From Bradyrhizobium sp. OK095 (lineage in GTDB: Bacteria > Pseudomonadota > Alphaproteobacteria > Rhizobiales > Xanthobacteraceae), in NCBI RefSeq assembly GCF_900109945.1, contig NZ_FOBX01000001.1, positions 1 to 64,000 of the forward strand: 64,000 nucleotides of DNA. Direction: 5' to 3'. The notes below the pieces were generated by a model. The model was not told where the DNA came from and made no database searches. It saw only the letters and a program-made list of their open reading frames with translations. Shown one piece after another: positions 16,409 to 24,646 of the stretch; within the stretch, counting starts at the first letter, position 1, and the number at the start of each line of letters is the position of its first letter. A program made the translations under genes and the position numbers.

Positions 16409-17233
16409 ATGCCCGCAATCAACACCAACACCGCCGCAAACTCCGCGGTCCGCTACCTCAACATCAATTCGGCGCAGGAGAGCAGCTCGCTCGCGAAGCT
16501 GTCGAGCGGTTCGCGCATCACGTCGGCCTCCGATGACGCCGCCGGCCTCGCCATCTCCACCCGCATCTCCTCGGACGTCACCACGCTGCAGCAGGCCGCG
16601 ACCAACGCCTCGCAGGCTACCGCGATCCTCCAGACCGCCGACGGCGGTGCCTCCAACATCTCCGACATCCTGGCGCGCATGAAGTCGCTGGCCTCCGAGT
16701 CCGCCTCGGGTACCACGACCGATTCCAGCCGTGCCTACATCAACTCGGAATTCACGCAGCTCACGAGCGAAATCGATTCGATCGCGAGCGGCACGCGCTA
16801 TTCCAGCCAGAGCCTGCTCGACGGTTCCAGCGTGTTTTCGTCGGGCGTGTCCGTGCTGGTCGGTTCGTCCGGCTCCGACACGATCACCATCACGCTGTCG
16901 AACCTGACGGCGTCGTCGCTCGGCGTGTCCTCGCTCGACGTCAGCTCACTGTCGGACGCGACTTCGGCGCTGACGACGCTCGATACCGCGATCGATACCG
17001 TCTCCGCCGCCCGCGCCAGCATCGGTGCGCAGGAATCGCGGTTCAACTTCTCGTCCGACTCGATCTCGACCCAGACCCAGAACCTGCAATCCGCGAACTC
17101 GGCGATCAAGGACGTGGACATCGCGTCCGAGCAGGCCAAGCTGTCTTCCGCCGAGGTGAAGACCCAGGCTGCGGTATCGGCCGAATCCGCGGCGAACCAG
17201 ATGCCGCAATATCTGCTCAAGCTGCTCGGCTAA
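16409..17233 (+). CDS. fliC: Flagellin
   Basis: A 274-residue flagellin, short for the family. The conserved N-terminal D0/D1 region reads AINTNTAANSAVRYLNINS, then LSSGSRITSASDDAAGLAIS and SQATAILQTADGG; the C-terminal D1/D0 region includes RASIGAQESRFNF and ends NQMPQYLLKLLG. The middle is little more than a linker and is very Ser/Thr-rich, which would suit O-glycosylation. No cysteine is seen. It is preceded by AGGAGC and followed by a strong hairpin terminator, so it may be transcribed alone at a high level. Whether it belongs to a lateral or polar filament cannot be told. Confidence 0.93.
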   Translation: MPAINTNTAANSAVRYLNINSAQESSSLAKLSSGSRITSASDDAAGLAISTRISSDVTTLQQAATNASQATAILQTADGGASNISDILARMKSLASESASGTTTDSSRAYINSEFTQLTSEIDSIASGTRYSSQSLLDGSSVFSSGVSVLVGSSGSDTITITLSNLTASSLGVSSLDVSSLSDATSALTTLDTAIDTVSAARASIGAQESRFNFSSDSISTQTQNLQSANSAIKDVDIASEQAKLSSAEVKTQAAVSAESAANQMPQYLLKLLG

Positions 17234-17259
17234 GGCGCGAGGCCGGAGCGACCGTCATG

Positions 17260-17290
17260 CCGGGCCGGCTTGATGCCGGCCCGGTTCTTC
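17260..17290 (+). terminator. Rho-independent terminator after flagellin
   Basis: Perfect 10 bp stem CCGGGCCGGC (17260-17269) / GCCGGCCCGG (17275-17284) with loop TTGAT, followed by TTCTTC. It begins 27 bases after the flagellin stop and before fliD, so it should separate the flagellin message from the downstream genes. Confidence 0.75.
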
Positions 17291-17312
17291 CTGGGATGGA
17301 GCGGGCACCAAA

Positions 17313-19013
17313 GTGACCAGCGTCAGTTCGAGCACCAGCAGCACGTCGACCGCCTCGACGTCATCGAGCAGTTCGTCGGTCACCACGACCGGGACCACGA
17401 CATCGACCAGCGTCGACTGGAGCGCGCTGATCACCGCGGCGGTGAACGCCAAGCTGGTCCAGGCGACGACGATCTCGACCTCGATCACCAACAACGAAGC
17501 CAAGATCTCCGCCTACCAGACGCTTCAGACCAATCTTTCCACGCTGTCGAGCGGGCTTTCCTCGCTCGCGACCTCCGTCATCAATTCGCTGGCGACCAAC
17601 GCGTTTGCCACGCGCGCGGCGACCCTCAGCTCGACCGGCGACGTCAGCGCGTCCTCGGCGCTATCGATGTCGGTCAGCAGCGGCGCTGCGACCGGCGCCC
17701 ACACGCTGACGATCAGCCAGGTCGCGACCGCGCAGAAGGTGGTCGGCACCTCGCAGTCGAGCCAGACCAGCGAGCTCGGCTATTCCGGCACGTTTTCCAT
17801 CGGCCTCGTTGGCGGCACTGCGTCCGACATCTCCATCACCAGCACGATGTCGCTCCAGGATGTCGTCGACAGCATCAATGCCCAGACCTCGACCACCAAC
17901 GTCCAGGCCTCGATCGTGCAGGTGTCGAGCGGGTCCTACGAGATGGTGCTGACGGGGACTGAGGACGCCGCCGACATCAGCTATTCCAGCACAACCGGCG
18001 ACGACATCCTGAACAAGCTCGGGGTGACCGACAGCACCGGCGCCTTCGCCGATGTGCTTCAGACCTCGCAGGCCGCGATCTTCGCCCTCGACGGAATCTC
18101 GATGACCCGGGATACCAACGACATCACCGACGTGCTCACGGGCGTGACGTTCAACCTGCTCCAGGCGACGCCCAGCGGCTCCACGCTGAACGTCAGCATC
18201 GAGGCCGACACCAGCCAGATCGAGACGGCGGTCGAGAACCTCGTCACCAATTACAACACGTATCGCGATGCGGTGATCGCGCAGCAGGCGACCGGATCGG
18301 ATGGCACGGCGGATTCGAGTGCGGTGCTGTTCGGCGACGGCACCATGCGCGACATCATGGACGCGCTCCAGAACGCGCTCAACAGCACCGTCGGCGGCCT
18401 CACCATGGCCGACCTTGGCCTGTCCTTCAACGAGAAGAACGAGCTCGAGCTCGATACCTCGACGCTTTCAGATATCCTCAGCACGAATCTGAGCGGTGTC
18501 ACCACACTGCTGTCGGCGCAGACCAAGACGTCGTCGAGCCAGCTCAGTGTCGTCAACACCGGAACGTCGCCGCAATCCTTCACGCTCGACCTCACGGTGG
18601 ATTCGGACGGAAACCTCTCCTCCGCCTCGATCGGCGGCGATTCCTCGCTGTTCACGGTGAGCGGCACGACGATCCTCGGCGCTACCGGAACCGCTTATGC
18701 CGGCATGGCTTTCACCTATTCGGGCTCGACCTCGCAGTCGATCACGGTGACCTCGACCCAGGGCATTGCCACGCAGCTCTACCAGGTCGCCAAGACCTAT
18801 TCGTCGACCTCGGGTGCGTTGCAGACCCTGATCACGAACCTGACCGACCGCGACAACGTGCTTCAGCAGAAGGTCGACGACATCGATAGCGCCGCGTCCG
18901 CCTATCAGGCGCAGCTCCAGGTGCAGTATGCGGCCTACCAGGCCGCAATCGAAAGCGCCAACAATACGCTGACCTACCTCAAGGCCCTGCTCAACTCCAG
19001 CTCGAGTAATTGA
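17313..19013 (+). CDS. fliD: Flagellar filament cap protein FliD
   Basis: A 566-residue cap protein. FliD_N follows the leader (SVDWSALITAAVNAKLVQAT, then SAYQTLQTNLSTLSSGLSSL), and FliD_C has NYNTYRDAVIAQQATG, FGDGTMRDIMDALQNALNST, ADLGLSFNEKNELELD and the final coiled segment KVDDIDSAASAYQAQLQVQY. FliD caps the filament and helps polymerise flagellin. Unusual: residues 2-33 are almost only Ser and Thr. The start is GTG 17313. The stop overlaps the fliS start as TGATG, the usual fliD-fliS pairing. Confidence 0.92.
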   Translation: MTSVSSSTSSTSTASTSSSSSSVTTTGTTTSTSVDWSALITAAVNAKLVQATTISTSITNNEAKISAYQTLQTNLSTLSSGLSSLATSVINSLATNAFATRAATLSSTGDVSASSALSMSVSSGAATGAHTLTISQVATAQKVVGTSQSSQTSELGYSGTFSIGLVGGTASDISITSTMSLQDVVDSINAQTSTTNVQASIVQVSSGSYEMVLTGTEDAADISYSSTTGDDILNKLGVTDSTGAFADVLQTSQAAIFALDGISMTRDTNDITDVLTGVTFNLLQATPSGSTLNVSIEADTSQIETAVENLVTNYNTYRDAVIAQQATGSDGTADSSAVLFGDGTMRDIMDALQNALNSTVGGLTMADLGLSFNEKNELELDTSTLSDILSTNLSGVTTLLSAQTKTSSSQLSVVNTGTSPQSFTLDLTVDSDGNLSSASIGGDSSLFTVSGTTILGATGTAYAGMAFTYSGSTSQSITVTSTQGIATQLYQVAKTYSSTSGALQTLITNLTDRDNVLQQKVDDIDSAASAYQAQLQVQYAAYQAAIESANNTLTYLKALLNSSSSN

Positions 19014-19441
19014 TGATGCATAATCCGATGGCGTACATGGCCAACCAGGCCTATCGGGGCGCCGCGACGAGCGTGCCGCCGCTCAAGGTGATTTCGATGC
19101 TGCTCGGCGGCGCGATCACCTTCCTCCAGAAGTCGCTCGCTGCGCAGGAAGCACGGCGCTTCGAGGAGGCGCACGAATATCTGATGAAGGCGACCGCGAT
19201 CTTGCGCGGGCTTGGCCACAATCTAGATTTCGCCAAAGGCGGCGCGGTGGCCGAGCGGCTGTTCCAGACTTATAACGCCCTGATCCTGGCCAGCCACAAG
19301 GCCTATGGCCGGCCGCATGCGCGCGAGAGCTTTCGCCGCATCATTGCCGGGCTGACCGAGCTGCGCGAGGCCTGGGAGCACGTCGACGCGACGGTACGCG
19401 GCGGCAAGGCCGCGCCGGCCGATTCGGCCCGCACGGGCTGA
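19013..19441 (+). CDS. fliS: Flagellin export chaperone FliS
   Basis: A small, mostly helical protein of 142 residues from ATG 19013 (ATG 19016 is equally possible). FliS features are AYMANQAYRGAATSVPPLKVISMLLGGAITFL at the start, the helix with LMKATAILRGLGHNLDF, and the C-terminal helix AGLTELREAWEHVD. FliS binds the C terminus of unpolymerised flagellin in the cytoplasm and delivers it to the export apparatus. It overlaps the fliD stop by one base. No fliT follows directly. Confidence 0.88.
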   Translation: MMHNPMAYMANQAYRGAATSVPPLKVISMLLGGAITFLQKSLAAQEARRFEEAHEYLMKATAILRGLGHNLDFAKGGAVAERLFQTYNALILASHKAYGRPHARESFRRIIAGLTELREAWEHVDATVRGGKAAPADSARTG

Positions 19442-19611
19442 CGAAACCAGCTCCTTCGCGACGCGAAGAGGGGGAGCGACAGGGGCGACCGGCCGTCTGG
19501 CCGCTTTCCGTAGTGCTGCGGGCGGTTTTGGCGCCCGGACCCGCCGAAATCCGGTTTCCGCCACGCCTGCAATGCTTTATGACGGGCCTGACGAGGCGGG
19601 ACCGGCAGGCG

Positions 19612-19884
19612 ATGGACGTCACCGAGTTTGAGGAATTGATCGATCGGCTGGGCGAGGATCTCTCCCTCTGGCCTGACGATCGACGTTTGCCCGCCGAACA
19701 GCTGCTGGCGCAATCGCCCGCCGCGCAAGCCGTGCTGGAAGAGGCGCGCGCCTTGCGCCTTGCGCTCGCTGCGCCTGCGGTCCGCGCACCCGCGGGGCTG
19801 GCCGATCGCATCGTCGCTGCGGCCGCGAAAATGAAGAGCGACACCGCCGAGCCGCGCACCGAAGGCGAGACGGCGGAGAGCTGA
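19612..19884 (+). CDS. Small protein of the type found beside ECF sigma factors
   Basis: A 90-residue protein. The segment FEELIDRLGEDLSLWPDDRR, followed by LLAQSPAAQAVLEEARALRLAL and an Ala-rich amphipathic helix, matches a family of short alphaproteobacterial proteins usually encoded next to ECF sigma genes and thought to modulate them. Here it lies 3.3 kb from the ECF sigma gene, separated by flagellin, fliD and fliS. No membrane segment. Start ATG 19612, with GGCGGGA upstream; a longer frame from 19513 has poor N-terminal sequence. The family link is from memory of the motif. Confidence 0.6.
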   Translation: MDVTEFEELIDRLGEDLSLWPDDRRLPAEQLLAQSPAAQAVLEEARALRLALAAPAVRAPAGLADRIVAAAAKMKSDTAEPRTEGETAES

Positions 19885-20124
19885 ACGGCTTTTTCTGCGA
19901 GCGCTGCTCTCTTCCCCTCGCCCCGCCGCCGCAGCCTCAAATCGACCTGACATCATCGCTCCTCTAACGCGCGCACGCGGCAGATTTTGCCGTGTCGAAA
20001 GCCGTTTTCGCGCGCGTGAATCCTCGCCTGAATCCGCGCGCCCACCCGTTTCATCAGCACACAGATTTCAAGCGCCGCCGACCGACATCTGGTCGCTGCC
20101 CGCGCAAGAAAGCCGGAGTTTCTG

Positions 20125-20793
20125 ATGACCGTTTCCGCCACGAGTTCTGCAACGACTGCGACCACGACGACGTCATCGTCATCGAGCACATCGTCCAGTT
20201 CGTCGCTGACCTCCAGTGATTTCCTCAGCCTGCTCGTCAGCGAGCTGCAGAACCAGGATCCGCTGAACGCGACCTCGACGACCGACTTCATCAATCAGCT
20301 AACGTCCTATGCCAATTTCACCCAGCAGCAGTCGATCAACTCCAACATGTCGTCGCTGGCGAGCTCGTTCTCGAGCCTCGTGACGCTCAATTCGGTGAAC
20401 TATATCGGTCACACCGTCGAGGCGAAGACCGATACGTCGACCTTGAGCAGCGGCTCGGCGACCTTCGGCTACTCGCTGTCCTCGGCCGCTTCGAACGTCT
20501 CGGTCAGCATCTCCGATTCTTCCGGCAACGTCGTCTACACCGGAACCGGCACGGGTAATTCCGGCTCCAACAGTTTTACCTGGGACGGCAAGGACTCCAG
20601 CGGCAACCAGCTCTCGGATGGCGGCAAGTACACCATCTCGGTGACCGCGACCAACTCCGCCGGCACCTCGGTCCTCAATTACACGACCATCACCGGCACG
20701 GTGACGGGCATCGACACTTCGACGTCCACGCCTTCGCTCACGGTGAACGGTGTCTCTGTCAGCGCCGCCAATATCCTCGGCGTCACGTCCTGA
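20125..20793 (+). CDS. flgD: Flagellar hook assembly scaffold FlgD
   Basis: A 222-residue hook-capping protein. The core motif DFLSLLVSELQNQDPLN is at about 32-48, followed by TDFINQLTSYANFTQQQSIN; the FlgD Ig/tudor part contains NSFTWDGKDSSGNQLSDGGKY. FlgD caps the growing hook and is lost when the hook is complete. The first 27 residues are nearly all Ser and Thr, as in FliD. A 240 bp gap upstream (19885-20124) contains a CGGCA-TGCCG inverted repeat near 19980 but no evident promoter. It is followed by flgE after 32 bases. Confidence 0.9.
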   Translation: MTVSATSSATTATTTTSSSSSTSSSSSLTSSDFLSLLVSELQNQDPLNATSTTDFINQLTSYANFTQQQSINSNMSSLASSFSSLVTLNSVNYIGHTVEAKTDTSTLSSGSATFGYSLSSAASNVSVSISDSSGNVVYTGTGTGNSGSNSFTWDGKDSSGNQLSDGGKYTISVTATNSAGTSVLNYTTITGTVTGIDTSTSTPSLTVNGVSVSAANILGVTS

Positions 20794-20825
20794 TCCCTTG
20801 TCCTGATTTCCTCGGAGTTTTCATC

Positions 20826-22091
20826 ATGAGTCTCACCGGTGCATTGTCCTCGGCGATCTCGGCGCTCAGCGCCCAGAGCCAGTCCTTGTCGATGATCAGC
20901 GACAACATCGCCAACTCCGACACGACCGGCTACAAGACGACGTCGGCGATGTTCGACGCGCTCGTAACCGCGTCGAGCAACACGACCTCCTACGCGTCGG
21001 GCGGCGTCACCGTCTCGGGCCGGGCCAACATCACCCAGCAGGGCCTCTTGGCCGCGACTTCCAACGCCACCGACGTGGCGATCCAGGGCACGGGCTTTTT
21101 CGTGGTGAATAGCGCCACGTCGGGTGGCATCACGTCCTATACCCGCAACGGCGCCTTCACGATCGACAATGCCGGCTACCTCGAGAGCAACGGAAGCTAT
21201 CTGGAGGGATGGCGCACCGATGCGGACGGCAATGTCGTCGGCAGCGAATCGGCGAGTAATCTTTCCGCCATCAACACTCAAATCGCCTCGACCAGCGGCA
21301 GCGCGACGACCAAGACCACGATCGCGGCCAATCTGCCGTCGGATGCCGCCACCGGCGACACCTATACCAGCTCGATGACGGCGTATGACTCTCTCGGTGC
21401 CGCAAACACGATGCAGATCACCTGGACCAAGACCGGCACCAACGCCTGGAGCGCGAGCTTTGCCAACCCGACCTCGTCGTCAGATACCACGACCGCAACA
21501 GGCACGGCGTCCGGCTCGATCGCCATCACCTTCAATAGCGACGGCTCGCTGGCCAGCACCAGCCCGAGCCCGGCGACCGTCGCGGTCACGGGCTGGACTG
21601 ACGGCGCCGCCGATAGCACCATCACCATGAACCTCGGCACGGTCGGCGGCACCGATGGCCTGACGCAATACGCCTCCGGCGAGACGACGCCGTCGGTCAA
21701 CGTCACCAGCATCGACTCCGATGGGCTGTCCTACGGCAAGCTGTCGAGCGTCTCGATCGGCAAGAACGGCGTTGTCGACGCCACCTATTCCAACGGCGAG
21801 ACCGTCGCGATCTACAAGATCGCGGTGGCGACCTTTGCGGATCCGAACGGCCTTTCCGCCGCCAGCGACGGCCTCTATTCGGCGACCGTGACCTCGGGCA
21901 ACGCCGCGTTGCAGGCTTCCGGCGAGAACGGTGCGGGCACGGTCTACGGCAGCGAGCTGGAATCCTCGACCACCGACACCTCCAGCCAGTTCTCGAGCAT
22001 GATCTCGGCGCAGCAGGCCTATTCCGCGGCGTCCCAGGTCATCTCCACCGTCAATAAGATGTACGACACCCTGATCTCGGCGATGAGGTGA
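20826..22091 (+). CDS. flgE: Flagellar hook protein FlgE
   Basis: A 421-residue hook subunit. The N-terminal rod/hook motif reads SLTGALSSAISALSAQSQSLS then ISDNIANSDTTGYK; the D1 segment has LLAATSNATDVAIQGTGFFVV; the C terminus has SQFSSMISAQQAYSAASQVI and ends VNKMYDTLISAMR. Subunits form the flexible joint outside the cell. The start ATG 20826 follows TCGGAGTT. The stop is immediately followed by GTG of the next small gene, so the two are coupled. The length is typical of short alphaproteobacterial FlgE proteins. Confidence 0.92.
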   Translation: MSLTGALSSAISALSAQSQSLSMISDNIANSDTTGYKTTSAMFDALVTASSNTTSYASGGVTVSGRANITQQGLLAATSNATDVAIQGTGFFVVNSATSGGITSYTRNGAFTIDNAGYLESNGSYLEGWRTDADGNVVGSESASNLSAINTQIASTSGSATTKTTIAANLPSDAATGDTYTSSMTAYDSLGAANTMQITWTKTGTNAWSASFANPTSSSDTTTATGTASGSIAITFNSDGSLASTSPSPATVAVTGWTDGAADSTITMNLGTVGGTDGLTQYASGETTPSVNVTSIDSDGLSYGKLSSVSIGKNGVVDATYSNGETVAIYKIAVATFADPNGLSAASDGLYSATVTSGNAALQASGENGAGTVYGSELESSTTDTSSQFSSMISAQQAYSAASQVISTVNKMYDTLISAMR

Positions 22092-22355
22092 GTGATGCCG
22101 GGTGAAAAAGCGAGCGCCGCTGGAGAGGCGCTGCTGCGCCGGCTCCAGCGGCTGGTGGCACGGGCTACGACCGCCAAAGGCGGCGACCGCAAGCGATTGC
22201 TCGCGCTGCTCGACGACGTTGAAACGACTCGCTGCGGTCTGCTGCGGGAATGCGCGGAGATCGAAGGCGAGATGAAGCAGGCAACCGTCAGGGCGACCGC
22301 GATCGGCGCGTATTTGCGCGGCTCGCAAGTCCAGCGCGGCAAACGGCACAATTAG
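22092..22355 (+). CDS. Small coiled-coil protein between flgE and flgN-like gene
   Basis: An 87-residue (GTG 22092) or 86-residue (ATG 22095) highly charged, helical protein, with LLRRLQRLVARATTAKGGDRKRLLALLDDVE and then a second helix. I do not recognise a family. Its place directly after flgE (no gap) and 9 bases before a FlgN-like gene suggests a small flagellar chaperone, perhaps a FliT-like export partner for FliD, which otherwise lacks one here. Role inferred from position and helix content. Confidence 0.55.
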   Translation: MMPGEKASAAGEALLRRLQRLVARATTAKGGDRKRLLALLDDVETTRCGLLRECAEIEGEMKQATVRATAIGAYLRGSQVQRGKRHN

Positions 22356-22364
22356 AAGAAGGCG

Positions 22365-22838
22365 ATGACCATGACTGCAGCCCAGGCCAAGAGCCAAGCC
22401 ACGAGGACGAACGCCGCGAACGGCGATATCAGGATCAAGTCGCTGATCACGCTGATCGACACATTGACCGCGCTGGTCGCCGAGGAGAACGCCGAACTCG
22501 CCATGGGTCTGCCGGCCTCGCGCCTCAAGCAGGTCGACGAGAAGAACCAGCTGGCTGAGATGTTCGAGCGCACCGTCGCCGAATGCGCGGGGGGCACGAC
22601 CAGCCTCAATGTGCACGACCGAATCCTGCGCGAGCAGTTGATGGAGCGGATCCTGAAGCTGCGTACGGCGATGGACGAGAATCTGGTGCGCCTGCGCGCG
22701 GCGATCGAAGCCAGCAACCGCCGGATCGAGGCCGTCATGCAGGCGATCCGCGAGCAGATCGCAGCGGTTTCGCCCTATGGCGCCTCCGGCCGTCTCGCCG
22801 CGCGCGCGGTCTCCAGCGGCACCAGCCGCAGCGCCTGA
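22365..22838 (+). CDS. flgN: FlgN-like flagellar export chaperone
   Basis: A 157-residue, mostly alpha-helical protein. The central part (about 25-130) is a long amphipathic helix pattern with LITLIDTLTALVAEENAEL, LKQVDEKNQLAEMFERTV and RILKLRTAMDENLVRLRAAIEASNRR, resembling FlgN, the cytoplasmic chaperone for FlgK and FlgL. It directly precedes flgK and flgL, the expected clients, which supports the call. Sequence similarity alone is modest. Confidence 0.7.
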   Translation: MTMTAAQAKSQATRTNAANGDIRIKSLITLIDTLTALVAEENAELAMGLPASRLKQVDEKNQLAEMFERTVAECAGGTTSLNVHDRILREQLMERILKLRTAMDENLVRLRAAIEASNRRIEAVMQAIREQIAAVSPYGASGRLAARAVSSGTSRSA

Positions 22839-22856
22839 CGGAACGAGAGGTTCGCC

Positions 22857-24629
22857 GTGTCACTCGATATCGCACGATCGATCGCCTTCAGCGGCCTCTC
22901 GGCCACCTCGGTGCAGATCAGCGTGACGTCGTCGAACATCTCGAACGCCGACACGACGGGCTATACCGAAAAGACCGCGAACCAGTCGAGCAGCGTCACC
23001 AACGGCGTCGGCACCGGCGTCACGGTGACGGGCATCACCTCGACGGTCGACAAGCTGTTGTTGAAGTCGCTGATCTCCGCGACCTCCGACCTCGGGTCGG
23101 CCGACACCACCAACACCTATCTGACGTCGCTCGAGAAACTCTACGGCTCGACCAGCAGCACCGACAGTTCGTCGACCGGAACTTCGCTTGCCAACAGCAT
23201 CGCTTCGCTTGAATCGGCGCTGTCGTCTTTGGCGAGCACGCCGAGCAGCGCCTCGCTGCAATCCAACGTCGTCAGTGCGCTCGACGACGTCGCGAGCCAG
23301 TTGCGGGAGACGTCGAGCAGCATCCAGAAGCTGCGCTCCAATGCCGACCAGGACATCTCGTCCTCGATCGGCGACGTCAATACCGACTTGCAGCAGATCT
23401 CGGATCTGAATGCCCAGATCAAGCAGACGGCGGCGGTCGGCCAGTCGACCTCGGACCTGGAGGACCAGCGCAACACCGCGCTCCAGGATCTCGCCTCGAA
23501 GATGAACGTCAGCTACTTCACGGCATCGAACGGCGATCTCCAGATCTACACCAAGTCCGGCCAGGCGCTGGTCGACAGTTCCGCGCACACGATCAGCTAT
23601 ACCGCCGCGGCCAATGTGACGGCGGCGACGACCTACACCGCCGGTTCCTCGTCCAGCGGCTTCAGCGCGATCACGGTGAACGGGGTGGATATCACCTCGC
23701 AGATCACGGGTGGGGACATCGGCTCGCTCATCACGCTCCGCGACACGACGCTGCCGGCGGCGCAGTCGCAGCTCGATCAGCTCGCCCAGCAGCTTGCGTC
23801 CGCGATGAACAGCGTCTCGAACAGCGCCTCCGCGGTGCCGGCGCCGACGAGCCTCACCGGAACGACCAGCGTCACCAGCAGCACGGCGCTGTCCGCCACC
23901 GGCACGGTACGCCTTGCCGTCACCGACCAGAGCGGCAGTCTGGTCTCCTACAGCGATCTCGACCTGTCGTCCTATTCCACGGTCGGCGACCTCGTCACCG
24001 CCATCAACGGCATTTCCGGATTGTCGGCCTCGGTCGATGCGGACGGCCATCTCGCGATCACGGCAACCGGCTCGGGCAACGGTGTCGCCATCAACGAGAT
24101 GACGAGCTCGGTGGGAAGCTCGGCAGAGGGATTTTCGGAGTATTTCGGTCTCAACGACCTCGTGACCGGTACGACCGCGGCTGATATCGCGGTCAACAGC
24201 AAGATCCTGTCCGGGACCAACGAGCTTCAGCTCGGCACACTGGATTCCTCGTCGAGCCTGACCGTCGGCAGCACCGTACTGTCGTCGGGGTCGGCCACCG
24301 TCGTCAACGCCTTCTATGATGCGCTGACGAGCTCGCGGACATTCGCCACGACCGGTGGGATCGCCGCCACCACCGGCTCGCTGGCCGATTATGCCTCGGC
24401 CATCGTGGCCGATGTCGCCAGCAAGGCCTCGCAGGCATCCAGCAATTACACGGCGAAGGAAACCACGCAGTCGACCTATGCGAGCTCGCTGTCCTCGCAA
24501 TCCGGCGTCAACCTCGACGAGGAATCCGCCAAGCTGAGCACGCTCCAGAACAAATACACCGCGGCGTCCGCGCTGATCCAGGCCATCAACACCATGTACT
24601 CGGCGCTGCTGTCCGCCGTGCAGTCGTAA
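22857..24629 (+). CDS. flgK: Flagellar hook-associated protein 1 FlgK
   Basis: A 590-residue junction protein. N terminus: SLDIARSIAFSGLSATSVQIS then SSNISNADTTGYTEK, the rod/hook-family motif; middle: SDLEDQRNTALQDLASKMNV; C terminus: QSGVNLDEESAKLSTLQNKYTA then INTMYSALLSAV, the flagellar basal-body/FlgK C-terminal motif. FlgK joins hook and filament. The start is GTG 22857 after AGAGG. It is followed 17 bases later by flgL. As with the other exported subunits here, composition is strongly Ser/Thr/Ala-biased. Confidence 0.92.
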   Translation: MSLDIARSIAFSGLSATSVQISVTSSNISNADTTGYTEKTANQSSSVTNGVGTGVTVTGITSTVDKLLLKSLISATSDLGSADTTNTYLTSLEKLYGSTSSTDSSSTGTSLANSIASLESALSSLASTPSSASLQSNVVSALDDVASQLRETSSSIQKLRSNADQDISSSIGDVNTDLQQISDLNAQIKQTAAVGQSTSDLEDQRNTALQDLASKMNVSYFTASNGDLQIYTKSGQALVDSSAHTISYTAAANVTAATTYTAGSSSSGFSAITVNGVDITSQITGGDIGSLITLRDTTLPAAQSQLDQLAQQLASAMNSVSNSASAVPAPTSLTGTTSVTSSTALSATGTVRLAVTDQSGSLVSYSDLDLSSYSTVGDLVTAINGISGLSASVDADGHLAITATGSGNGVAINEMTSSVGSSAEGFSEYFGLNDLVTGTTAADIAVNSKILSGTNELQLGTLDSSSSLTVGSTVLSSGSATVVNAFYDALTSSRTFATTGGIAATTGSLADYASAIVADVASKASQASSNYTAKETTQSTYASSLSSQSGVNLDEESAKLSTLQNKYTAASALIQAINTMYSALLSAVQS

Positions 24630-24646
24630 CAGCCGGGAGCGGGCTC

